A stretch of DNA of 64,000 bases from the NCBI GenBank assembly GCA_029891345.1, contig CM057009.1, positions 292,780,966-292,844,965 of the forward strand. Direction: 5' to 3'. This stretch comes from Dryococelus australis (lineage: Eukaryota > Arthropoda > Insecta > Phasmatodea > Phasmatidae). The position numbers and the translations under genes were made by a program. The stretch's first letter is position 1. The number at the start of each line of letters is the position of its first letter. This document shows positions 21,236-34,500 of this stretch, in pieces. The notes beneath the pieces were generated by a model that was given only the letters and a program-made list of their open reading frames with translations, searched no databases and was not told where the DNA came from.

Positions 21236-21395
21236 AGTTTATGGACACGCTCCGTGAATTCACGGATGTTTATTCAAAATTTATGGAGAAAACGTTATTG
21301 AAAAATACGGAGAGTCCGTAATTCCACGAAGATGTCTGGATTAATTGCAACAGGCACTTTCCGTAATTTTACGGACATTTGTTCTTACAGTGCAA
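21236..21395. repeat. Subterminal palindromes of a DNA transposon end
   Basis: Three related palindromes occur: CCGTGAATTCACGGATGTTT (21251), ACGGAGAGTCCGTAATTCCA (about 21307) and CCGTAATTTTACGGACATTT (21361). The region ends in TTCTTACAGTG. Repeated subterminal sites next to a CACTG-type end are typical of cut-and-paste elements. The partner end was not found. Confidence 0.4.
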
Positions 21396-22337
21396 CATTG
21401 GCATTAGCGAAGGTCTGTCCTGAAGAGCAGTGTAAAGAGCACAAGACGCAAAATACTCCTGGGGGAGAGAAATATGCTTCTAAAACATGCCATTAATATT
21501 AGTACACCTACGTAAAATACATAGTTCAATCTTGTAAGCATTTCCTGTTACGACGGCGTTACATGGACTTTTCGTATATAACACTTTAAGGGGAATAGTC
21601 CACGAGAGTCGAATATTTACCTCATATTCGTTACCAGTTGTTTTTCAACTGATTTTTCGAAATTCTGGGCACGACAAGACATAAATAATAATTTTGAACA
21701 CTTCTTACATTGTTTGATATTCACTGCCGCTATTGTTCTCAAAGGTTTGACGGAAGCTAATTAATATCATATTCTTTCTTGTCTTCCGTCAGTGCTCAGA
21801 GAAAAAAAAAAGCAGTGAATATCTAACAGTGCAAGGCGGTGTTAAAAATTGTTATTTATGTATTGTCAGGCCAAAATGTTTGATAAAACTCTGGTAAATA
21901 AGCCGTTTTCGTGTACCTTTCCCCAGCACCACTGATGCGTCCATCAATGATGCGCGGACCCGTTTACATGGCACTGGTCGCTGTAGATAAGCACAGAGAA
22001 TTGAATTTCATTCCGAAATGTGATAACGGTCATATTGTGCTGGTTGGGGGAGGAGATTATGAGGAGGCGGAAGCCTTCACCTGTCCAGTCAGCTATGATG
22101 CCAGAATTTGTTCACATGCATCAGGCAGCTTTCGATATATGAAAGTTAAATTATTTACAAATTCGAGTTCCAAATTAGAAGCAATGACTGTTTGATATTT
22201 GATACAGTTCTCTAATTTAAACTAAATAACTATCGACCCGGATTTGTTCTAACTGTCTTCAGCTCCTAGCGTGAATCACCTACAATACGAATAAAAACAA
22301 CGCGGGCAGTGGCCTCAATCTCACGTGTGACGTGCTG
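21396..22337. other. Unassigned sequence with an unrecognised 94-codon frame
   Basis: A plus-strand frame at 21911-22195 has balanced composition (including GGGDYEEAEAF) unlike AT-rich chance frames, yet matches no family I know. It could be an old host exon. It has no supported splice sites or neighbours. Confidence 0.3.
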
Positions 22338-22506
22338 TATAGGTTGTTTACGCTAACGTGAGCACTTTTTGAGGCCCTAGTTACTTTTTCATTTCTGTCA
22401 TTTTTTATCCATTCAACACTTTTATAATAATTACTGCCCCGTAATTAATCAATACAGCATGTAGATTCCACCGCACTTGGAAGTTAACGTTCAGGACTAA
22501 AATAAA
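22338..22506 (+). mobile_element. Left terminus of MITE family A bordering the satellite array
   Basis: TATAGGTTGTTTACG followed by GTGAGCACTTTTTGAGGCCC aligns with the start of the MITE copies at 2980 and 5017. About 130 bp of AT-rich sequence separates it from the first satellite monomer. No right terminus is found beyond the array, because the array ends at a breakpoint in Polinton sequence (50779). Confidence 0.7.
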
Positions 22507-25500
22507 GTATATTTTTTGACAATTATTCCAAATGAGATGGTTTTAAAAGTGCTCTATTTGCCGTGAATATCTTATAACAAGTAGTTACATAAAGGGTTCT
22601 CCGTACAGTGCGACGTTTATTACGTATATTTGTTAACCATTATTAGAAATGAGATGGTTTAAAAGTGCCGTGAATCCCTTATAACAACTAATTACATAAA
22701 GGGTTCTCCGTACAGTGTGACGTTTATAACGTATATTTGTTACCCATTATTCCAAATGAGATGGTTTTAAAAGTGCTCTATTTGCCGTGAATAGTTTATA
22801 CCAAGTAGTTACATAAATGGTTCTCCGAACAGTGTGACGTTTATAACATATATTTGTTAACAATTATTCCAAAAGAGGTTGTTTTAAAAGTGCTCTATTT
22901 GCCGTGAATATCTTATAACAAGTAGTTACATAAAGTGTTTTCCTTATAGTGTGACGTTTAAAATGTATATTTGTCAAGAAACCATTATGTCAAATAAGAT
23001 GGTTTTAAAAGTGCCGTGAATATATAACAAGTAGTTACATAAAGGGTTCTCCGTACAGTGTGCCGTTTATAACGTATATTTGTAAGCCATTATTCCAAAT
23101 GAGATGGTTTTAAAAGTGCCGTGAATATCTTATAACAAAGTAGTTACATAAAGGGTTCTCCGTACAGTGTGACGTTTATAACGTATATTTGTTAACCATT
23201 ATTCCAATTAAAATGGTTTTAAAACTGCTCTATTTGCCGTGAATATCTTATAACAGGTAGTTACATAAACGGTTCTCCGAACAGTGTGACGTTTATAACG
23301 TATATTTCTTAACCATTATTCCAAATGAGATGGTTTTAAAAGTGCCGTGATTATCTTATAACAAGTAGTTATATAAAGGTTTCTCCGTACAGTGTGACGT
23401 TTATAACGTATATTTGTTAACCATTATTCAAAATGGGATGGTTTTAAAAGTGCCGTTAATATCTTATATAAAGTTGTTACATAAAGGGTTCACCGTACAG
23501 TGTGACGTTTACAACGTATATTTGTTAACCGTTATTCCAAATGAGACGCTTTTAAAAGTGCTCTATTTGCCGTGAATTTCTTCTAACAAGTAGTTACATA
23601 AATGGTTATCCGTATAGTGTGACGTTTATAAAGCATATTTGTAAACCATTATTCCAAAAGAGATGGTTTTTAAAGTGCTCTATTTGCCGTGAATATCTTA
23701 TAAAAAGGGTTTACATAAAGGGATCTCCGTACAGTGTGACGTTTATAACGTATATTTGTTAACCATTATTTCAAATGAGATGGTTTTAAAAGTGCCGTGA
23801 ATATATTATAACAAGTAGTTACATAAAGGGTTCTCCGTGCAGTGTGACGTTTATAGCGTTTATTTGTTAACAATTATTGCAAATGCGATGGTTTTAAAAG
23901 TGCTCTATTTGGCGTGAATATGTTATCACAAGTAGTTACATAAAGGTTGCTCCGTACAGTATGACGTTTACAACGTATATATGTTAACCATTATTCCAAA
24001 CGAGATGGTTTTAAAAGTTCTCTATTTGCCGTGAATATCTTATAACAAGTAGTTAAATAAAGGGTTCTCCGTACAGTGTGACGTTTAAAACTTATATTTG
24101 TCTACCATTATTCCAAAAGAGATGTGTTTAAAAGTGCTGTATTTGGTTTGAATATCTTATAACAAGTAGTAACATAAAGTGTTCTCCTTATAGTGTGACG
24201 TTTAAAACGTATATTTGTCGATAAACCATTATTCCAAATAAGATGGTTTTAAAACTGCCGTGAATATCTAACAAGTAGTTACATAATGGGTTCTCCGTAC
24301 AGTGTGCCGTTTATAACGTATATTTGTTAACCATTATCCAAATGAGATGGTTTTAAAAGTGCCGTGAATATCTTATAACAAAGTAGTTACATAAAGGGTT
24401 CTCCGTACAGTGTGACGTTTATGACGTATATTTGTCAACCATTAATCCAAATGATATGGTTTTAAAGTGCTCTATTTCCCGTGAATATCTTATAACAAGT
24501 AGTTATATAAGGGTTCTCCGTAGAGTGTGACGTTTATAACGTATATTTGTTAACCATTATTCCAAATAAGATGGTTTTAAAAGTGCCGTGAATATCTTAT
24601 AACAAGTAGTTACATAAAGCGTTCTCCGTACAGCGTTACGTTTATAACGTATATTTGTTACCCATTATTCCAAATGAGATGGTTTTAATGGTGCTCTATT
24701 TGCCGTGAATATTTTATTACAAGTAGTTAAATAAAGGGTTCTCCCTACAGTATGACGTTTATAACGTATATTTGGTAACCATTATTCCAAATGAGATGGT
24801 TTTAAAAGTGCCGTGAATATCTTATAACAAGAAGTTACATAAAGTGTTCTGCGAAGAGTGTGACGTTTACAACGTATATTTGTTAACCATTATTACAAAT
24901 GAGATGGTTTTATAAGTGCTCTATTTACCGAGAATATCTTATAACAAGTAGTTACATAAAGGGTTCTCTGTACAGTATGACGTTTAAACGTATATTTGTT
25001 AACCATTATTCCAAAAGAGATGGTATTTAAAGGTGCTCTGTTTGCCGTTAATATCTTATAACAAGTAGTTACATAAAGTGTTCTCCTTATAGTGTGACGT
25101 TTAAAACGTATATTTGCCAATAAACCATTATTCCAAATAAGATGGTTTTAAAAGTGCCGTGAATATCTAACGAGTAGTAACATAAACGGTTCACCGTACA
25201 TTGCGCCGTTTATAACGTATATTTCTGAACCATTATTCCAAATGCGATGGTTTTAAAAGTGCCGTGATTATCTTATAATAAGTAGTTATATAGGGTTCTC
25301 CATACATTGTGACGTTTATAAAGTAATTTTGTTAACCATTATTCTAAATGAGATGGTTTTGAATGTGCTCTATTTGATGTGAATATCTTATAACAAGTAG
25401 TTACATAGAGGTTTATCCGTACAGTGTGACGTTTATAAAGTATATTTGTTAACCATTATTCCAAATTAAATGGTTTTTAAAAGTGCTCTATTTGCCGTGA

Positions 25501-28500
25501 ATATCTTATAACAAGAATTTACATAAAGTGTTCTCCGTACAGTGTGACGTTTATAACGTATATTTGTCAACCATTATTCCCAATCAGATGGTTTTAAAAG
25601 TGCTCTATTTTTTGTGAATATCTTATAACAAGTATTTATATAGAGGGTTCACCGTACAGTGTGACGTTTATAACGTATATTTGTTAACCATTATTGCAAA
25701 TGTAATGGTTTTAAAAGTTCTCTTTTTGCCGTGAATATCTTATCACAAGTAGTTACATAAAGGTTTCTCCGTACAGTATGACGTTTAGAACGTATATTTG
25801 TTAACCATTATTCCAAATGCGATGGTTTTAAAAGTGCCGTGATTATCTAACAAGTAGTTACATAAAGGGTTCTCCGTACAGTTTGCCGTTTATAACGTAT
25901 ATTTCTTAACCATTATTCCAAAGGTGATAGTTTTAAATGTGCCGTGATTATCTTATAACAAGTAGTTATATAAAGGGTTCTCCATACAGTGTGACGTTTA
26001 TAACGTATATTTCTTAACCATTATTCCAAATGAGATGGTTTTAAAAGTGCTCTATTTGGCGAGAATATCTTATCACAAGTAGTTACATAAATGTTTCTCC
26101 GTACAGTAAGACCTTTACAACGTATATTTTTTAACCATTATTCCAAATGAGATGGTTTTAAAAGTGCTCTATTTGCCGTTAATATCTTATAACAAGTAGT
26201 TACCTAATGTGTTCTCCTTATAGTGTGACGTTTAAAACGTATATTTGCCAATAAACCATTATTTCAAATAAGATGGTTTTTAAAAGTGCTCTATTTCTAG
26301 TGAATATCTTATAACAAGTATTTATATAAAGGGTTCACCGTACAGTGTGACGTTTATAACGTATATTTGTTAAATATTATTCCAAATTAGATGCTTTTAA
26401 AAGTGCTCTATTTGCGTGAATATCTTTATAACAAGTAGTTACATAAAGGGTCCTCCGTACAGTGTGACGTTTTTAACGTACATATGTTAAAAATTATTAC
26501 AAATGAAATGGTTTTAAAAATGCCGTGAATATCTTATAACAAGTAGTTACATAATGGGTTCTCCGTACAGTATGACGTTTATAGCGTATATTTGTTAAGC
26601 ATTATTTCAAATGAGATGGTATTAAATGTGCTCTATTTGGCGTGAATATCTTATCACAAGTAGTTACATAAAGGTTTCTCCGTACAGAATGACGTTTACA
26701 ACGTATATTTGTTAACCATTATTCCAAATGAGATGGTTTTACAAGTGCTCTATTTGCCGAGAATAACTTATAACAAGTAGTTACATAAAGGGATCTGCGA
26801 AGATTGTGACGTTTAAAACATATATTTGTTAACCATTATTCAAAATGGATGGTTTTTAAAATGCTCTATTTGCCATTAATATCTTATAACAAGTAGTTAC
26901 ATAAAGAGTTCTCTGTACAGTGTGCCGTTTATAACGTATATTTCTTAACCATTATTCCAAATGAGATGGTTTTAAAAGTGCCGTAATTATCTTATAACAA
27001 GTAGTTACATAAAGGGTTATTAGTACAGTGTATCGTTTATAAAGTATATTTGTTAACTATTATTCCAAATGAGATGGTTTTAAAAGTGCTCTATTTGTCG
27101 TGAATATCTTATAACAAGAATTTATATAAAGGGTTCACCGTACAGTGTGACATTTATAACGTATATTTGTTACCCATTATTCCAAATGAGATGGTTTTAA
27201 AAGTGCTCTATTTGCCGTGAATATTTTATAACTAGTAGTTACATAAAGGGATCTCCGTACAGTATGACGTTTATAACGTATATTTTTTAACCATTATTCC
27301 AAAAGTGATGGTTTTAAAAGTGCCGTGAATATCTTATAACAGAAGTTACATAAAGGGTTCTGCGAAGAGTGTGACGTTTAAAACGTATATTTGTTAACCA
27401 TTATTCAAAATGTGATGGTTTAAAAAGTGCTCTATTTGCCGTTAATATCTTATAACAAGTTGTTACATAAAGGGTTCTCCGTAGAGTGTGGCGTTTATAA
27501 CGTATATTTGTCAACCAATATTCCAAATGGGATGGTTTTAAAAGTGCTCTATTTGCCGTGAATATCTTATAACAAGTAATTAAATAAAGGGTTCTCCGTA
27601 CAGTGTTACGTTTATAACGTATATTTGTTAACCATTATTCCAAATAAGATGGTTTTATAAGTGTAGTGAATATCATATAACAAGTAGTTACATAAAGGAT
27701 TCTCCGTACAGTGTGACGTTTATAACGTATATTTGTTAACCATTATTGAAAATGAGATGGTTTTAAAAGTGCTCTATTTGCAGTGAATATCTTCTAACAA
27801 GTAGTTACATAAAGGGTTATCCGTACAGTGTGACGTTTATAAAGTATATTTTTTAACCATTATTCCAAATGTGATTGTTTTAAATGTGCTCTATTTGCCG
27901 TGAAATCTTATAACAAGTAGTTACATAAAGCGTTCTCCGTTCATTGTGACGTTTATAACGTATATTAGATAACCATTATTTCAAATGAGATGGTATTAAA
28001 AATGCTCTCTTTGGCGTGAATATTTTAAAACAAGTATTTACATAAAGGGTTCACCGTACAGTGTGACGTTTATAACGTATATTTGTTAAATATTATTCCA
28101 AATTAGATGCTTTTAAAAGTGCTCTATTTGCCGTTAATATCTTATAACAAGTAGTTACATAATGGGTTCTCTGTACAGTGTGACGTTTATTACGTTAATT
28201 TGTCAACCATTATTCCAAAAGTGTTGGTTTTAAAAGTGCTCTATTTGCCGTGAATATCTTATAACAAGTAATTATTTAAAGTGTTCTCCTTATAGTGTGA
28301 CGTTTAAAAAGTATATTTGTCGATAAACCATTATTCCAAATAAGATGGCTTTAAAAGTGCCGTGAATATCTAACAAATAGTTACATAAAGGGTTCTCCGT
28401 ACAGTGTGACGTTTATAACGTATATTTCTTAACCATTATTCCAAATGAGATGGTTTTAAAACTGCCGTGAATATCTTATAACAAGTAGTTACATGATGGG

Positions 28501-31500
28501 TTCTCTGTACAGTGTGACGTTTATTACGTTAATTTGTCAACCATTATTCTAAAAGAGATGGTTTTAAAAGTGCTCTATTTGCCGTGAATATCTTATAACA
28601 AGTAATTATTTAAAGTGTTCTCCTTATAGTGTGACGTTTATAAAGTATATTTGTCGATAAACCATTATTCCAAATAAGATGGTTTTAAAAGTGCCGTGAA
28701 TATCTAACAAGTAATTACATAAAGGGTTCTCCGTACAGTGTGCCGTTTATAACGTATATTTGTTAAACCATTATTACAAATGAGATGGTTTTAAAAGTGC
28801 CGTGAATATCTTATAACAAAGTTGTTATATAAAGGGTTCTCCGTACAGTGTGACGTTTATAACGTATATACGTTAAGTATTATTACAAATGAGATGGTTT
28901 TAAAAGTGCTCTATTTGCCGTGAATATCTTAAAACAAGTATTTACATGAAGGGTTCTCCGAACATTGTGACGTTTATAACGTATATTTGTTTTCCATTAT
29001 TTGAATTGACATGGTTTTATAAGTGCCGTGGATATCTATTAAGTATTTACATAAATTATTCTCCGTACAGTGTGACGTTTATAACGTATATTTGTCAACC
29101 ATTATTCCATATGAGATGTTTTTAAAAGTGCTACAATTGGCCATTAAATTCTTATAACAAGTATTTACATAAAGGGTTCTCCGTACAGTGTGACGTTTAT
29201 AACGTACATTTGTTTACCATGATTCCAATTGAGTTGGTTTAAAAGTGCCGTGAATATCTAACAAGTAGTTACATAAAGGGTTCTCCGTATAGTGTGACGT
29301 TTATAACGTATATTTTTTAACCATTATTCCAAATGAGTTTTTTTATAAGTGCTCTATTTGCAGTGAATATCTTATAACAAGTAGTTACATAAAGTGTTCT
29401 CCATACAGTGTGACGTATATAACGTTTATTTGTCAACCATTATTCCAAATCTGATGGTTTTAAAAGTTCTCTGTTTGCCGTGAATATCTTATAACAAGTA
29501 TTTACATAAAAGGTTCACCGTACAGTGTGACGTTTATAACGTATATTTGCTAACCATTATTCCAAATGAGACGGTTTTAAAAGTGCCGTGAATATCTTAT
29601 AACAAGTAGTTACATAAAGGGTTCTCCGTACATTGTGACGTTTATAACGGATATTTATTAACCATTATTCCAAATAAGATGGTTTTCAATGTGCCGTGAA
29701 TATCTTATAACAAGTAGTTACATAAAGGATTCTCAGTACAGTGTGACGTTTATAACGTATATTTGTTAACCATTATTCCATATGACATGGTTTTAAAAGT
29801 GCTCTATTTGCCCTTAATATCTTATGACAAGTAGTTCGATAAAGGTTTCTTCGTAGAGTGTGACGTTTATAACGTATATTTGTTAACCATTACTCCAAAT
29901 AAGATGGTTTTAAAAGTGCTCTATTTGCTGTTAATATCGTATAACAAGTAGTTACATGAATGGGATCTCCGTACAGTTTGTAGTTTTAAATTTGTGTTTG
30001 TTAACCATTATTCCAAATGAGATGTTTTTAAAATTGCTCTATTTGATGTGAATATCTTATAACAAGTTGTTACATAAAGGGTTCTCCGTTCAGTGTGACG
30101 TTTATCAAGAATATTTGTTAACCATTACTCCAAATGAGATGGTTTTAAAAGAGCCGTGAATATATTATAACATGTAAATACATAAAGGTATCTCCATAAA
30201 GTGTGACGTTTATAAAGTATATTTATTACCCATTATTCCAAATGAGATGGTTTTTAAAATATCTCTATTGGCCGTGAATATCTTATAACATGTATTTACA
30301 TAAAGGGTTCTCCGTACAGTGTGACGTTTATAACGTATATTTGTTACCCATTATTATAAATGAGATGGTTTTAAAAGTGCTCTATTTGCCGTAAATATAT
30401 CTTATAAAAAATAGTAACATAAAGGGTTCTCCGTACATTGTGAAGTTTATAACGTATATTTGTTATCCATTATTCAAAATGAGATGGTTTTAAAAGTGCT
30501 CTTTTTGCCGTGAATATCTTATAACAAGTAGTTACATAAAGTGTTCTCCGTACAGTGTGTCGTTCATAACGTATATTTGTTAACCATTATTCCAAATGAG
30601 ATTGTATGGTATTAAAAGTGCCGTGAATATCTTATAACAACTCGTTACATAAAGGGTTCTCCGTAGAGTGTGACGTTTATAACGTATATTTGTTAACCAT
30701 TATTTAAAATGAGATGGTTTTAAAATTGGCGTTAATATCTTATAACAATTAGTTACATATAGGGTTCTGCGTACAGTGTGACGTTTTATAACGTAAATTA
30801 GTTAACCATTATTTCAAATGAGATGGTTTTAAAAGTGCTCTATTTGCAGTGAATATCTTATAAAAACTAATTATACGAAAGGGTTCTCCGTACAGTGTGA
30901 CGTTTATAACGTATATTTGTTAACCATTATTCCAAATTAGATGGTATTAAATGTGCCGTGAATATCATATAACAAGTAGTTACATAAAGGTTTCTCCTTG
31001 AGTGTGACGTTTATAACGTATATTTGTTAACCATTATTCCAAATAAGATGGTTTTAAAAGTGCCGTGAATATCTTATTACAAGTAGTTACATAAAGGGTT
31101 CTCCGTACAGTGTGACGTTTATAACGTATATCTGATAACTACTATTCCAAATGAGATGGTTTTAAAAATGCCCCGAATATCTAACAGGTATTTACATAAA
31201 GGGTTCTCCGTACAGTGTGACGTTTATAACGTATATATGTTAACCATTATTCCAAATGAGATTGTTTTTAAAGTGCCGTGAATATCTTATAACAAGTAGT
31301 TACATAAAGGTTACTCCGTACAGTGTGACGTTTATAACGTATATTTGTTATCTATTATTCAAAATGAGATGTTTTTAAAAGTGCTCTTTTTGCCGAGAAT
31401 ATCTTATAACAAGTAGGTACATAAAGTGTTCTCCGTTCAGAGTGACGTTTATAACATACATCTGCCAACCATTATTCCAAAAGCGATGGTTTTAAAAGTG

Positions 31501-34500
31501 CTCTATATGCTGTTAATATCTTATAACAAGTAGTTACATACAGGGTTCTCCATACAGAGTGACGTTAATAACGTATATATATAAACCATTTTTTCAAATC
31601 AGATGGTTTTAAATGTGTTATATTTTCCGTGAATAACTTATAACAAGTAGTTACATGAAGGGTTCTGCGTACAGTGTGACGTTTATAACGTATATTATTT
31701 AACCATTATTCCAAATGAGATGGTATTAAAAGTGCCGTGAATATCTTCTAACAAGTAGTTACATAATGGTTTCTCCGTAGAGTGTGACGTTAATAACGTA
31801 TATTAGTTAACCATTATTCCAAATGAGATGGTATTAAAAGTGTCGTGAATATCTTATAACAATTAGTTACATAAGAGTTTCTCCGTTGAGTGTGACGTTT
31901 ACAACGTATATTTGTTAACCATTATTCTAATTGAGATGGTTTTAAAAGTGCCGTGAATATCGTATTACAAGTAGTTACATAAAGGGTTCTCCGTACAGTG
32001 TGACGTTTATAACGTATATCTGATAACAACTATTCCAAATGAGATGGTTTTAAAAGTGCACCGAATATCTAACAAAGAATTTACATAAAGGGTTCTGCGT
32101 ACAGTGTGACGTTTATAACGTATATTTGTTAACCATTATTCCAAATGTGATGGTTTTAAAAGTGCAGTGAATATCTTATAACATGTAGTTACATAAAGGG
32201 TTCTCGGTAAAGTGTGACGTTTATAACCTATATCAGTTAACCAATATTCCAAATGAGATGGTTATAAATGTGCTCTATTTGCCGTGAATATCTTATAACA
32301 ACTAATTACACAAAGGGTTCTCCGTACATAGTGACGTTTATGAAGTATATGTGTTAACCATTATTCCAAATGAGATGGTATTAAAATTGTAGTTATTATC
32401 TTATAACAAGTTGTTACATAAAGGTTTCTCCGTTGAGTGTGACGTTTATATCGTATATTTGTTAACCATTATTCGAAATGAGATGGTTTTAAATGTGCCG
32501 TGAATATCGTATTACAAGTAGTTACATAAAGGGTTCTCCGTACAGTGTGACGTTTATAACGTATATCTGATAACTACTATTCCAAATGAGAATGTTTTAA
32601 AAGTGCACCGAATATCTAACTAAGAATTTACATAAAGGGTTCTCCGTACAGTGTGACGGTTATTACGTGTATTTGTTAACCATTATTTAAAATGTGATGG
32701 TTTTAAAAGTGCAGTGAATATCTTATAACATGTAGTTATATAAAGGGTTCTCCGTAGAATGTGACGTTTGTAACGTATATTTGTTAAACATTATTCAAAA
32801 TGAGATGGTTTTAAAAGTGCTCTATTTGCCGTTAATATGAAATAACAAGTAGTTACATAAAGGTTTCTCCGTACAGAGTGACATTTATAACGTATATTAA
32901 TTAACCATTATTCCAAATGAGATGGTATTAAAAGTGCCGTGAATATCTTATAACAAGTAGTTACATAAAGGTTTCTCCGTAGAGTGTGACGTTTATAACG
33001 TATATTTTTTAATCATTCTTCCAAATGAAATGGTTTTAAAAGTGCCGTGAATATCTTATTACAAGTAGTTACATAAAGGGTTCTCTGTACAGTGTGACGT
33101 TTGTAACGTATATTTGTTAACCATTATTCGGAATCAGATTGTTTTAAAAATGCTCTATTTGCCGTGAATAACTTATAACAAGAGATCACATAAAGGGTTC
33201 TCAGTACAGTGTGGCGTTTATAACGTTTATTTGTTAACCATTATTCCAAATAAGGTGTTGTAAAAGTGCCGTGAGTATTTTATAATACGTAGTTAAATAA
33301 AGGGTTCTCCGTACTGTTTGAAGTTTATAACGTATATTTGTTAGCCATTATTGCATGAGATGGTTTTAAAAGTGGTCTATTTGGCATGAATATCTTATCA
33401 CAAGTAGTTACATAAAGAATTCTCCGTACAGTGTGACGTTTATAACGTATATTTGTTAACCATTATTGCAGGAGATCGTTTTAGAAGTGCTCTCTTTGCC
33501 GTGAATAACTTTTAACAATTAGTTGCATAAAGTGTTCTCCGTACAATGTGACGTTTATAACGTATATTTGTTACCAATTATTCCAAATGAGAAGGTTTTA
33601 AAAGTGCAGTGAATATCTTATAACAAGTAGTTACATAAAGGGTTCTCCGTTCAGTGTGACGTTTATAACGTATATTTGTAAACCATTATTCCAAATGAGA
33701 TGGTTTTAAAGTGCTCAATTTGCAGTGAATATCTCATAACAAGTAGTTACATAATGTGTTCTCCGTACATTGTGACGTTTATAAAGTATATTTGTTAACC
33801 ATTACTCCAAATTAGATGGTTTTAAAGAGCCGTGAATGTATTATAACAAGTAAACACATAAAGGTATCTCCATAAAGTGTGACGTTTATAACGTATATTT
33901 ATTACCCATTATTCCAAATGAAATGGTTTTTAAAAGTGCTCTATTTGACGTTAATATCTTATAACAAGTATTTACATAAAGGGTTCTCCGTACAGTGTGA
34001 CGTTTATAACGTATATTTGTTGCCCATTATTCCAAATGAGATGGTTTTAAAAGTGCTCTATTTGCCGTAAATATATCTTATAACAAATAGTAACATAAAG
34101 GGTTCTTCGTACAGTGTGACTTTTATAACGTATATTTGTTACCCATTATTCCAAATCATAAGGTTTTTTAAGTGCTCTATTTGCCGTGAATATCTTATAA
34201 CAAGTAGTTACATAAATATTTCTCCGTACAGTGTGACGTTTATAACGTATATTTGTTACCGATTATTCCAAATGAGTTGGTTTAAAAAGATCTCTATTTG
34301 CCGTGAATATAATATAACAAGTAGTTACATAAAGGGTTCTCCGTACAGTGTGACGTTCATAACGTATATTTGTTAACCATTATTCCAAATGAGATGGTTT
34401 GAAAAGTGCTCTATTTGCCGTGAATATCTTATAACAAGTAGTTACATAAAGGGTTCTCCGTACAGTGTGACGTTTATAACGTATATTTGTTGACCATTAT

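Noticed and set aside
21911..22195. Host gene exon
   Set aside because: Composition is plausible, but there is no recognised family and no splice or neighbour support, so it is left as unassigned.
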